From assembly GCF_023161665.1 (NCBI RefSeq), contig NZ_JALNTW010000008.1:1-64000 (forward strand): DNA of 64,000 nucleotides, read 5' to 3'. A program made the translations under genes and the position numbers. Under the pieces are notes generated by a model, which ran no database searches, had not been told where the DNA came from, and saw only the letters and a program-made list of their open reading frames with translations. The stretch is from Shewanella sp. 1CM18E (GTDB lineage Bacteria > Pseudomonadota > Gammaproteobacteria > Enterobacterales > Shewanellaceae). Below are positions 9,268 through 17,598 of this stretch, one piece after another (within the stretch, counting starts at the first letter, position 1; each line of letters starts with the position of its first letter).

Positions 9268-9649
9268 TATATTTTACTCCAATGAAATAAATAGAATTTC
9301 CTACTCGCTGGTGATACACAGCTGACACATTCAACATATAACTTTGTTTTAGGTGCGGCAAGACAAAAAACAAAATAAAAAGAATAAAAAACTAATAGGC
9401 AAACATTGTAAAGATGTAAATATTAACAGCAGGATACCGGGCAGTTATTAAAGCTAACACAAAGCGAAATGAGCTAGCATATTACGCGCCACAATCGTTA
9501 TATGCGGCCATTGAAAACCGAGCATTTTTAAATCCCCTTGCTCTCTTGATTAACAGTTTTATTTTGATAATCATTCAAGCAAAAGCTGGTTTATTATGAT
9601 TAAGGCACAACTTAATATAGTTGCATCAACTCAATCTAGGAGAGCAAAC
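9268..9649. other. Intergenic region upstream of gadB
   Basis: These 382 bases lie between divergent genes. A short Fur-like partial palindrome (GATAATCATTC near 9556-9568) was seen but is too incomplete to call. No other structure stands out. Confidence 0.4.
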
Positions 9650-9940
9650 ATGGCAAATCTTACAATTGTCGCGAACATCATCGCTAATGAAGACAGTGTA
9701 GAGCTAGTTAAAGCAGAGCTTATCAAGCTAATTGACATTACTCGCTCTGAAGCGGGATGTATCCAGTATGATCTGCACCAAGACAATGAAAACCCAGCGC
9801 ATTTTACATTCTTTGAAAATTGGTCTTCTAGAGAGCTCTGGCAAGAACATATGGGCGCGCAGCATTTAGCTGACTATCTAGCAGCGACAGAGGGCGCAGT
9901 GGCGAGTTTTACTGTGAATGAAATGACTCAGGTAGGCTAA
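9650..9940 (+). CDS. YgiN-like antibiotic-biosynthesis-monooxygenase-fold protein
   Basis: The 96-residue protein has the ABM (dimeric alpha-beta barrel) fold. The signature is LIDITRSEAGCIQYDLHQDNENPAHFTFFENWSSRELWQEHM, described here in pieces: EAGC at about residue 37, YDLHQD, then FFENW and a following helix. Members include quinol monooxygenase YgiN and heme- or quinone-handling enzymes, and the substrate cannot be told. The ATG at 9650 is chosen over the upstream one at 9596 because AGGAG precedes it and because MANLTIVANI begins the first beta strand of the family. It is a single gene with no clear partner. Confidence 0.8.
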   Translation: MANLTIVANIIANEDSVELVKAELIKLIDITRSEAGCIQYDLHQDNENPAHFTFFENWSSRELWQEHMGAQHLADYLAATEGAVASFTVNEMTQVG

Positions 9941-10056
9941 TTAAGCAGAAGAATATTAAGAGAATGCGTATACCAAAGTGGCTAAGCAGCAGTTGCTAAT
10001 TTGTAATAGCTAATTTGTAATAGTAAAGTTTTAGCAGCTAAGTCAATGTCACTTGG

Positions 10057-10263
10057 TTACGCATCTTCTTCATGCATGAAATCTTCAATCATGGTCATCT
10101 GCTCAGCAAGCTTATCTTCAATTGTGACTAAACGATAACTGCCGTGGGGCATTTTCTCTAGACTAATGCGGTCACCAGCCTGCACATGTAATTGCTCAAC
10201 AACCTCTGTTGGCAACCTTAACCCCAAGCCTTCCCCTATCGTTTCAACTTTGATCTCAGCCAT
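10057..10263 (-). CDS. AbrB/MazE-like DNA-binding protein without a toxin partner
   Basis: The 68-residue product has a SpoVT-AbrB swapped-hairpin domain at residues 1-45 (EGLGLRLPTEVVEQLHVQAGDRISL) and an acidic tail (IEDFMHEEDA), as in MazE-type antitoxins. The start is decided by GGAG seven bases before the ATG at 10263. An ATG six bases earlier lies one base from that GGAG and is unlikely. No MazF- or PIN-like gene follows. The neighbour upstream on the same strand is the putative modified-DNA nuclease, 124 bases away. It may be an orphan antitoxin or a stand-alone regulator. Confidence 0.7.
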   Translation of the reverse strand: MAEIKVETIGEGLGLRLPTEVVEQLHVQAGDRISLEKMPHGSYRLVTIEDKLAEQMTMIEDFMHEEDA

Positions 10264-10387
10264 AGTCATACTCCACTTATGCGCTAACACATTGTCTTAC
10301 TATTATAGTTGAATCTCGATATCGGCAAGACCAAACCGAGTCGCAATCAGTAGAATCAAATGACCGCTGACAAGCTAAAAAATACGT

Positions 10388-11230
10388 TCAAAAGGTGTAA
10401 TGGGTTGCAATTTGCTTCCAAAAAACGCCTGCTTCGTAACAAGTCTTAGCCCTATCTAATTCAAAGACACCTTTAAAGCGGTACATAGTCTGGCCAAGTT
10501 CATCTTTTACTCGAGCAAATACAACATATTGAAAGCGCTCAACTAGGTTTCTATCGATGACTTCGCGCTTTTTGGCCTCAGACTCGAGGCAATACTCGTG
10601 AATTTCAGTGCCATCGTGACTTATTTCATTAAACCATTGCTCGTTTGGATAAAGCTTAGGAAACCATAACTTGATATTTGGCTGCTTAGGGATACTAGCG
10701 GATGAGCGTTGCCACCCTTTGTATTGATGACCAAATAAATTACAGACCTCTGCCGAAGTTCTCAATGCAACGTTTTCACTCACCCGAATGCTTCCGCGCC
10801 CCTTTAAATATTCGACACTATGTTCAATTTCCGGGTTCCATGGCTGAAAACAACCTGATTGCTTTTGAGCATTTATCATCTGCTTAATATCAGCAACTAT
10901 CTTATCGACTTGAGTGTTAATCTGTTCAATTGATACCGCTGCATCGATACGTTTAATTTGGTGATCTGTTGCAGTAATAATATCGAGTTCACGTATTTTA
11001 TCGGCATCTATTTGGCCTTGATGAAAACCTTCATCAATCTCGATATGCAGTTTTAACTGCGGTAAATATAGATCGGTTAATGCAAACCCGTTCGGCCTAG
11101 CAACATATTGCTGGGTGATAAACTTTACATCTAAATCATCGATTTTATGGATAATGCGAGTAATTGCGTACAGCTCAAAACGCTTATTCTTACAGCGTTG
11201 TAACTGCCGAGTCATGTGCAGGGTTTTCAT
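10388..11230 (-). CDS. Probable PvuRts1I/AbaSI-type endonuclease for modified cytosine
   Basis: The 280-residue protein looks like the modification-dependent nucleases PvuRts1I and AbaSI, which cut DNA carrying 5-hydroxymethylcytosine or its glucosylated form. The N-terminal half contains a Vsr-like PD-(D/E)XK core: VARPNGFALTDLYLP with Asp53, then HIEIDEGFH with Glu64, Asp66, Glu67 and His70, then a helix with DKIRE and KRIDA. The C-terminal half, from about residue 150, fits the SRA-like reader domain (NLFGHQYKGWQR, LWFPKLYPNEQW, YRFKGVFEL). This assignment is from memory of the family and is not checked by search. There is no methyltransferase next to it, as expected for a type IV enzyme. 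No good ribosome-binding site precedes the ATG at 11230, and the ATG 15 bases downstream is an alternative. Confidence 0.72.
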   Translation of the reverse strand: MKTLHMTRQLQRCKNKRFELYAITRIIHKIDDLDVKFITQQYVARPNGFALTDLYLPQLKLHIEIDEGFHQGQIDADKIRELDIITATDHQIKRIDAAVSIEQINTQVDKIVADIKQMINAQKQSGCFQPWNPEIEHSVEYLKGRGSIRVSENVALRTSAEVCNLFGHQYKGWQRSSASIPKQPNIKLWFPKLYPNEQWFNEISHDGTEIHEYCLESEAKKREVIDRNLVERFQYVVFARVKDELGQTMYRFKGVFELDRAKTCYEAGVFWKQIATHYTF

Positions 11231-11521
11231 AGTGATTGAATAAAATAGTAGGTGCTACATTTGCGGGTTAAAAATTCTATAGGCTTTTCCATTCAAGATA
11301 AATCCCCCTTAAATAATATTTCTTCTATTTGAGCACTCTGTGAGCTAAACGCAAAAATCTAATTAAGTATTTATTTTTATTACCTTTTTAATGAGAGGCT
11401 AATCAGGTGTTTGTGAAATTTATCAATACTGAAGCTACTTCCCTCAGATAAAATCCTTTAGTCATTTATTTACCGAATGGCATACCTAAGAGCCAAAAAG
11501 CTCACCCTTTAAGGATTGATA

Positions 11522-13621
11522 ATGAAAAAATTAAGCATTCTTGCCGCCTCAATAGGCATTATTTTGGCTGGTTGTGGTAGCGATGATGACAATTCAGTAA
11601 ACACTTTTGAAGTTAGAGCGATCGATGGTTACCTAGTAAATGCTGATATTTATGCTGGCGAAAAGTGTGATGTAAAAGTAGGTGTTACCAATGAGCAAGG
11701 GCTTGCAAAAGTTGATGCAAAATACCAACAACAGACTCTATGTGTAAAGGCCGTTGCAGGTAAAACAGTAGATACTGATCGCGGCATGGTTGTCAAAAAC
11801 TTTGAATTAGCAGCGCCAGCTAATTCGACTGTTATCAACCCAATGACCAACCTTGTTGTTGAAAAGATGCAAGCAGAGCCAAGCCTGACAGCTGAAGATG
11901 CAAAAGCTGACGTCGCGAAGCAATTTGAAGCGCTAAATGCGCAACCTGAACAATTATTTGGCGACTATATTGCTGATGCAAATTCAGGTAATAAAGTTGC
12001 TGAAGGCATCAAAGTTATTGGTGAGACTTTAGTAGACGCACAAGTAGAAAACACAGATGTTTCTAATGATATCTTAGATGACTTAGTAACCGACGTCGCC
12101 GACAAAGTTGAAAGCAATGAGGACTTGGACGGCTACGCTCCAGTCATTGACAACGATGGCTTTAGACCAAATCACAGACCACAAATAGCTTTATCTGAAG
12201 AGCAGCAAGATAAGCTTGAAGAAATAAAGGTTGAGCTTGGCCAATCAATCGAATCTATTGAACTCCTGACAGCATTTAGCGATAAAGATAGCGATGAACT
12301 AACCATTTCAGTTAAGAGTGAAGATGGTAAATCGCTATCTGATTTAGGCCTTTTCTTTAATGCTAAGTCAGGCACTCTTCACGGCCAACCATTAACAGCT
12401 GGTGAAATTGAGCTACACGCTTATGCAACAGATATCCATAGTGCTCGCTCATACCCGCTAGAAATTGAAATAGACGTTACTAGCCCTAACACCGCGCCAA
12501 CTATTGATGACGAAGAAAAAGCTGAAATTGAAGCAGAACTAAAAAAACTGGGTTTAATTCAAGGTGAAGCTGTTGATACCAGTATCGAACTAGACGATTT
12601 GTTTAAAGATGCCGATGAAGATAACTTAAAACTTGTTGCAACAACCGACATGCAAGGTATTAACCTTAGCATCGAGCAAGAAAATAACCTTCGCATAACG
12701 GGTCAATCTGAATTTGCGGGTGATTTCACTATTACTATCACTGCTGAAGACGGCAAAAACACTGCGGTTAGAGCTGATTTAAAGGTCACTGTTGCCAATA
12801 ACGACATTACTCCAGAACCCGATCTACACCCACTGGAAGGTCAGAACTGGTATGTATTGGAACACGGCAGTGATGATGGTGTTGATGACGGTCAAGATTT
12901 CCAACGTGTTTGGTGTGAAACCTACAAGTTCGTAGATGGCAAAGTATTGCTAAACAAACGCACTCCAGCAAACATAACTGAGTGTTCTACAGAAGCGACC
13001 GAAAACGTCGGTAGCTATACAGTCGATGGTGACAAGCTTGAAGCTAGCTTTGTAATGGAAGGCGGTGAAGCAGAAACCTCAACAATCACAGCTAAACCTG
13101 CGCTAGAAGGTATTGGCGCTGGTGCGCAAACGGTTGCAATTCATGGAGAACGTTATACTTTCTTTAAAAATGATGATGATGCTGAGCAGCGTTTAGATAT
13201 CGAATCAGATGACAACGCAAACGAGCGCAGTTTCACCATTGAAATGCCAGCTCTTGAGCAAGAAGATGAAAACAACATTCGCTACAACCTAGTGCAGATC
13301 AGCTTACAAACCAATGATATGGGCAATGACGTTGATATGTATTTTGATCTTCCAGGCAAAGACCTAACATGTGAAGCTGTTAGCGAGTTCTATACTCCAA
13401 AACTAACAGCAATAGGTCTACCAAAATACGGTATTTCGGCACACCTAATAGACAACAGCGAAGACTTTAGCTTCTGTGTTGCTCAATTCACCATTGAAGA
13501 AACCGTTCCTACTGACACTATCTTCAGCATTATTGGCCAACTAAAGTTCGATGACGATGCAGAGATTATTGAACCTATCAAGGCTAACATCGAATGGACA
13601 GGTAAAGCTGATAACGATTAA
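11522..13621 (+). CDS. Acidic outer-membrane-type lipoprotein with Ig-like domains
   Basis: The 699-residue product has a lipoprotein signal with lipobox LAGC (Cys18). The mature protein is very rich in Asp and Glu. After a helical region near residues 110-210, two segments (about 215-325 and 325-430) look like cadherin/He_PIG-type immunoglobulin domains, with repeated phrases such as the FSDKDSDEL and FKDADEDNL strands preceded by an L-x-E-L pattern. The C-terminal third is beta-rich with scattered cysteines and is not recognised. Start: AAGGA lies six bases before the ATG at 11522, and the longer frame begins at a TTG six bases earlier. It is a single gene ended by a strong terminator. Function is unknown, but a surface adhesion or substrate-binding role is plausible. 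Confidence 0.75.
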   Translation: MKKLSILAASIGIILAGCGSDDDNSVNTFEVRAIDGYLVNADIYAGEKCDVKVGVTNEQGLAKVDAKYQQQTLCVKAVAGKTVDTDRGMVVKNFELAAPANSTVINPMTNLVVEKMQAEPSLTAEDAKADVAKQFEALNAQPEQLFGDYIADANSGNKVAEGIKVIGETLVDAQVENTDVSNDILDDLVTDVADKVESNEDLDGYAPVIDNDGFRPNHRPQIALSEEQQDKLEEIKVELGQSIESIELLTAFSDKDSDELTISVKSEDGKSLSDLGLFFNAKSGTLHGQPLTAGEIELHAYATDIHSARSYPLEIEIDVTSPNTAPTIDDEEKAEIEAELKKLGLIQGEAVDTSIELDDLFKDADEDNLKLVATTDMQGINLSIEQENNLRITGQSEFAGDFTITITAEDGKNTAVRADLKVTVANNDITPEPDLHPLEGQNWYVLEHGSDDGVDDGQDFQRVWCETYKFVDGKVLLNKRTPANITECSTEATENVGSYTVDGDKLEASFVMEGGEAETSTITAKPALEGIGAGAQTVAIHGERYTFFKNDDDAEQRLDIESDDNANERSFTIEMPALEQEDENNIRYNLVQISLQTNDMGNDVDMYFDLPGKDLTCEAVSEFYTPKLTAIGLPKYGISAHLIDNSEDFSFCVAQFTIEETVPTDTIFSIIGQLKFDDDAEIIEPIKANIEWTGKADND

Positions 13622-13647
13622 TTCCTTGCAACTGACTTAATGCATAT

Positions 13648-13676
13648 AAAAAGGAGAGCTTATTGCTCTCCTTTTC
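13648..13676 (+). terminator. Terminator of the lipoprotein gene
   Basis: The stem AAGGAGAGC / GCTCTCCTT is flanked by A and T runs. Confidence 0.8.
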
Positions 13677-13719
13677 AATTTAGCGGTTTAAAATTAATGC
13701 TGCCAGCCTCTCCGCAACT

Positions 13720-14175
13720 TTAGCTTGGCTTATGGTGCTTGGTAATATACCTGTCTAACTGATTGCCAAAGGCTTGCTTCTCACTTGCACCTATTGCAGC
13801 AGGACCGCCAGTTTGCACGCCGCTAGCGCGCATGGTATCCATAAAGTCGCGCATATTAAGAATCGATTTAATATTTTGCTCAGTATATAGCTCGCCACGT
13901 GGGTTTAATGCTACGCCACCTTTATCTATCACTTCTGAAGCCAGTGGAATGTCCGCTGTAATCACTAAGTCACCTGCGGTTAGTAGCTTGACGATTTCAT
14001 CGTCAGCAACATCAAAACCTGAAGATACAGTTTTTAAGTTAATAAACGGTGATGGTGGAATACGCATCCAGTGGTTAGCCACTAGTGTCACTTCAACTTT
14101 GGCTCTATCGGCAACACGAAATAAGATCTCTTTAATCACACCTGGACAGGCATCTGCGTCAACCCAAACTTTCAT
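13720..14175 (-). CDS. YaiI/YqxD family protein (DUF188)
   Basis: The 151-residue protein belongs to the UPF0178 (YaiI) family, a PIN-like fold of unconfirmed function. The N-terminal [18 protein letters not shown] carries the family's Asp-x-Asp-x-Cys-Pro signature. Later hallmarks are [26 protein letters not shown] and [20 protein letters not shown]. The start at 14175 is chosen because GGAG lies six bases upstream and it matches the family's usual N-terminus. The longer frame to 14238 adds a tail with no ribosome-binding site. Confidence 0.9.
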   Translation of the reverse strand: MKVWVDADACPGVIKEILFRVADRAKVEVTLVANHWMRIPPSPFINLKTVSSGFDVADDEIVKLLTAGDLVITADIPLASEVIDKGGVALNPRGELYTEQNIKSILNMRDFMDTMRASGVQTGGPAAIGASEKQAFGNQLDRYITKHHKPS

Positions 14176-14309
14176 TATTACTCCAACGATGGCAAGTGCG
14201 TACTTAAATACCAATTGGTATAGTTTTAGATGACGCAATCAAATCTTAAATATTGCCCTATTTTAACAGCTTTGCCGTCGCAATGAGTAGCAAGATAAGC
14301 GTTGATTAA

Positions 14310-14573
14310 TACCAATCAGTATAAACATTTAGTCACTCAGCGAGAGTTTAGCGGTTTTGAGGCAAGGCAACGAATGAAGAGCATAGTTGTTCTACGTTCG
14401 AGTTCGTTAACACAGCATCAGAATCGCTAAAACTCGCCATTCTGGAACGTTTTTGGCTGCCTACTTCTGCGTTGATTAGCTTTATAAGGGAATAACCATT
14501 ATTGCAGCTATTCGCCTTGAATTAGTTTGCCAAAAATCGTTCTGAGCTGATTAAATTCTTATACTGATTGGTA
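14310..14573. repeat. MITE-like element with 15-bp terminal inverted repeats
   Basis: A 264-bp non-coding segment is bounded by perfect 15-bp inverted ends (TACCAATCAGTATAA at 14310-14324 and its complement at 14559-14573). Flanking TA dinucleotides could be a target duplication. It encodes no protein. A related left end recurs at 43278-43330, which supports a mobile repeat family. Confidence 0.7.
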
Positions 14574-14618
14574 TAAGATTTAGTGACATTGATTATTCCT
14601 CCTCAAATTTAGGTCGTT

Positions 14619-15302
14619 ATGTCTATGAGCCCCTTTACTCGCCAAAGTTTTAATTTTTTAAATGAGCTGTCGGTCAATAACGAGCGAGAGTGGTTTAAAG
14701 CCAATCAAGCCCGCTATGAAGACAATGTGCGCACCCCTGCTCTGAAATTTATCGAGGCTATGCAACCACACATTACTGCGCTATCGCCTCGATTAACGGC
14801 CGTGCCTAAAAAAGTCGGTGGCAGTATGATGCGCCCGCAACGCGACAGTCGCTTTAGTAAAGATAAAACGCCGTATAAAACTAATGTAGGTATTCAGTTT
14901 CGGCACTTTCAAGGTAAGGATGTTCATGCACCAGGTTTATATTTGCATATCGCTAACGATGGTTGCTTTCTGGGTGCCGGAATTTGGCATCCTGAATCTA
15001 AAGCGTTAAATGCCATCCGTACTTGTATTGATGAAAACCCTAATAGCTATAAAAAAGCACTACGCGAATTAACCGCGCAAGGGTTTGAAATGCAAGGGAG
15101 TCAACTTATTCGTCCACCTAAGGGCTATGATAAAGCCCACCCAATGCTTGATGAGTTAAAACGAAAGGACTTTATTGCCATAAAACCACTGACGATTGAG
15201 CAAGTTTACAGCGCTGACTTTGTCGAGTTATGCGCACAGGAGTTTGCCGCTTGCCAGCAACTTATGCGCTATTTATGTTTCGCATTAGATCTCGATTATT
15301 AA
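14619..15302 (+). CDS. DUF2461 (TIGR02453) family protein
   Basis: The 227-residue protein shows the family pattern: FLNELSVNNEREWFKANQARYE at the start, GGSMMRPQRDSRFSKDKTPYKTN near residue 70 (given here as the conserved RDxRFSKDKTPYK motif), and GLYLHI...LGAGIWHPE. The biochemical role is not known. AGG precedes the ATG by five bases. The gene stands alone just downstream of the MITE-like element, so part of its upstream region is repeat-derived. Confidence 0.88.
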   Translation: MSMSPFTRQSFNFLNELSVNNEREWFKANQARYEDNVRTPALKFIEAMQPHITALSPRLTAVPKKVGGSMMRPQRDSRFSKDKTPYKTNVGIQFRHFQGKDVHAPGLYLHIANDGCFLGAGIWHPESKALNAIRTCIDENPNSYKKALRELTAQGFEMQGSQLIRPPKGYDKAHPMLDELKRKDFIAIKPLTIEQVYSADFVELCAQEFAACQQLMRYLCFALDLDY

Positions 15303-15525
15303 TCAACACTAAAATCATTCAATACGATAGACGTAATACAGCGGCAAAAAAAAAGCGATTTTGTGACACTGTATTACGTTAGCCTATTGCTCTTAAGTAA
15401 GCTAAAGCCCAAAACTTGTCTTTGGTTAAAGAATCATAAGCGCCTCTGCACCAAAGCATAAAAACTGCTACAATTGCGCCAGTTTTTATTTCCAGCCTTA
15501 AATCGGCTGCTTCAGGCACATTGTA

Positions 15526-16875
15526 ATGGTAGAACCTTCAACATCTCCCCAAGACGCTTTTCAAGCTCAATCTCCAGCGCAAAAACGCGCATTAAGCTAT
15601 AGCAATACCGTATACCAGCTTTTTTCGAGCGTGATGAGCGAAAAGCTACCAGCTGATCGCATTGTTGGAGAGTACTTTAGAACCAATAAAAAACATGGCT
15701 CTAAAGACAGACGCGTGATTAGAGAGAGCCTATTTGCCCTCTTTCGTTGGTGGGGCTGGCTTAAGCAAATCCACACAAGTGGTCAGCAAGATGAAACTTG
15801 GTTTGCCTGTTTGGCGATTGTGGCGGAATTAGAAAGCCATAAATGGACCCAATTTAGTGACGCATGGCGCGAATTTGCCAATCAATCCGAACAATTTAAC
15901 TTAAGCGCAGCAGAGCCAGCACTTACATCGGTGACAGACAAATGCCACTACCTGCAGCAACAGCTTAAGCAAACTGATTTAACTGAAACTCAGCTATTAC
16001 CAGACTGGTTTTGGCAAGTTACCCAAGTCGAGCAATCACAGCAACTCGCGATTGTTGAAGCCATGTGTTCACGTCCCCCTATTTGGGCGCGCGCGCAAAC
16101 TCTGAGCCAACAACAGCTGATCAATTCACTATTAAAAGATGATGTGGAAGCCACTGCTAGCGAATTTTTTGATGATGCAGTGAGCCTTGGATTTAAGAGT
16201 ATTAATTTAAATGCGATTAGTGCTTACCAGCGGGGCGAGTTAGAGATCCAAGATTTAGGCTCACAGGTGATTGGTCAAATATGTGCGCCAACTGCCGATG
16301 AAAAATGGTGGGATACCTGCAGTGGCGCGGGCGGTAAAACCTTACAATTACGCTCGCTTATGCTTAGACAAGAGGCTACAGCAAGTGGCAGCATTACTTC
16401 GTCAGATATTCGTCGTAAGCCCCTTGAAGAGCTTGTAAAACGTGCTAAACGCGCGGGTTTTAGCGGTATTAGCGTCGCACCTTGGAAATCAGATGCCTTA
16501 CCTGTTGAAGCTGAAAGCTTTGATGGTGTGCTCGTTGATGCACCATGCAGCTGCACTGGCACTTGGCGCCGTAATCCTGATATGCGCTGGCTAGATGATA
16601 AAAATGTAGTGCTCGATAAACAAGAATTACAGCTCGATATCTTGTCTCGCAGTGCGAAAGCCGTCAAACCACAAGGTAAACTGGTATACGCAACGTGCTC
16701 TTTATCTCCTATTGAAAATGAGCAAGTAGTGAATGCCTTTTTAGCCACTAATCCTGAGTTTGAACTGCAAACGTTGCGTCACCCGTTCACCCAAGAGTCT
16801 GTCAGCATGCTTACGGTATGGCCGCAAGATGCAAATACTGACGGCATGTTTGTTGCTAAAATGATTAAACGCTAA
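15526..16875 (+). CDS. RsmB/NOP-family RNA cytosine-5 methyltransferase
   Basis: The 449-residue SAM-dependent enzyme has an N-terminal NusB-like helical region (about 20-140) and a C-terminal Rossmann methyltransferase domain. Key motifs are the SAM loop WWDTCSGAGGKTLQL, the motif IV DAPCSCTGTWRRNPD with one catalytic cysteine, and the motif VI ATCSLSPIENE with the second. These two cysteines are the pair used by rRNA m5C methyltransferases. It resembles RsmB (Sun), but conserved family members differ in the target cytosine, so no gene symbol is given. The ribosome-binding site before ATG 15526 is weak. The gene is monocistronic. Confidence 0.88.
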   Translation: MVEPSTSPQDAFQAQSPAQKRALSYSNTVYQLFSSVMSEKLPADRIVGEYFRTNKKHGSKDRRVIRESLFALFRWWGWLKQIHTSGQQDETWFACLAIVAELESHKWTQFSDAWREFANQSEQFNLSAAEPALTSVTDKCHYLQQQLKQTDLTETQLLPDWFWQVTQVEQSQQLAIVEAMCSRPPIWARAQTLSQQQLINSLLKDDVEATASEFFDDAVSLGFKSINLNAISAYQRGELEIQDLGSQVIGQICAPTADEKWWDTCSGAGGKTLQLRSLMLRQEATASGSITSSDIRRKPLEELVKRAKRAGFSGISVAPWKSDALPVEAESFDGVLVDAPCSCTGTWRRNPDMRWLDDKNVVLDKQELQLDILSRSAKAVKPQGKLVYATCSLSPIENEQVVNAFLATNPEFELQTLRHPFTQESVSMLTVWPQDANTDGMFVAKMIKR

Positions 16876-16896
16876 CAGCCTCCTGTATAGCGTTGA

Positions 16897-16937
16897 GCTC
16901 TAAAGCTCGGTCCTATCATCTGGACCAGCTTTAGAGC
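16897..16937. repeat. Long hairpin downstream of the methyltransferase gene
   Basis: GCTCTAAAGCT (16897-16907) pairs with AGCTTTAGAGC (16927-16937), and GGTCC (16909-16913) pairs with GGACC (16922-16926). The only irregularity is one bulged base. No T tract follows, so it is an mRNA end structure or processing signal rather than a textbook terminator. Confidence 0.6.
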
Positions 16938-17215
16938 GTTATTAAGCTAATCATTGAGTGCCGGCTCCTTGGTTAAATTTACCCCTAAAACCCTGCGTTA
17001 AGCTTTGGGGCCAGAATTGAGCGTTAGAGTTAAGAGCTTCCTTGCCCCATAATTATCTCAACCAATAAACCGTGTTAGACCCTAAATCCTTTTTATCGTC
17101 AACAAGCTGTAATTCTTTTGTCATTTTCACTTCCTACACTGCATTCGACATCAAGTCACACCGTAGCTATTCGCTAGGATCGATATAACTCTTAAGTCAG
17201 ACTGGAACGAAGATC

Positions 17216-17395
17216 ATGAGAACAAATTACGATTTTGACCAAGAAAGCCAATGGGACAATGATTTTGGCAGCGATTTAGAACACAACGAAAAGCATGAAC
17301 GTCAAAAGCGACGTCGTCGTGAACAGCGCCAACATCATAAACGTGCATCACCAGAAGTCGCATTCAGCAATTATCATAATGAATACGCAAACTAA
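17216..17395 (+). CDS. Small basic protein of 59 residues
   Basis: A short frame begins with ATG at 17216, has GGAA about eight bases upstream, and ends at TAA 17393-17395. The N-terminal third is acidic and aromatic (MRTNYDFDQESQWDNDFGSD). The middle is strongly basic (RQKRRRREQRQHHKR) and could bind nucleic acid. There is no signal peptide. It sits in an otherwise empty 720-base gap. It is not assigned to a family, and its reality rests on the ribosome-binding site and the non-random composition. Confidence 0.55.
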   Translation: MRTNYDFDQESQWDNDFGSDLEHNEKHERQKRRRREQRQHHKRASPEVAFSNYHNEYAN

Positions 17396-17598
17396 TTTGA
17401 TCATGACCGAACAGGCCATAAGAATAGTTCGCTCTTTTAATGAGAACTGAACTTATGGCTGATAGGACTGAGTTACCATTTAATCTGCTGTGTATTCCCA
17501 TGGGTTTACTAGTTTGTACAAACCGAAGTTTAGGCTTAGCAACTCGCTCAAAACACAGGCTGTTATTAGCGTAATTTCAACGTCAATCTGAATAATTT

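Noticed and set aside
9550..9572. Fur box upstream of the YgiN-like gene
   Set aside because: Only about half of the 19-bp palindrome is present.
16275..16748. 157-codon frame opposite the RsmB-like gene
   Set aside because: It is a shadow of a well-supported methyltransferase gene. The same reason excludes the other long frames opposite dxs, lldP, grpE and the peptidase genes.
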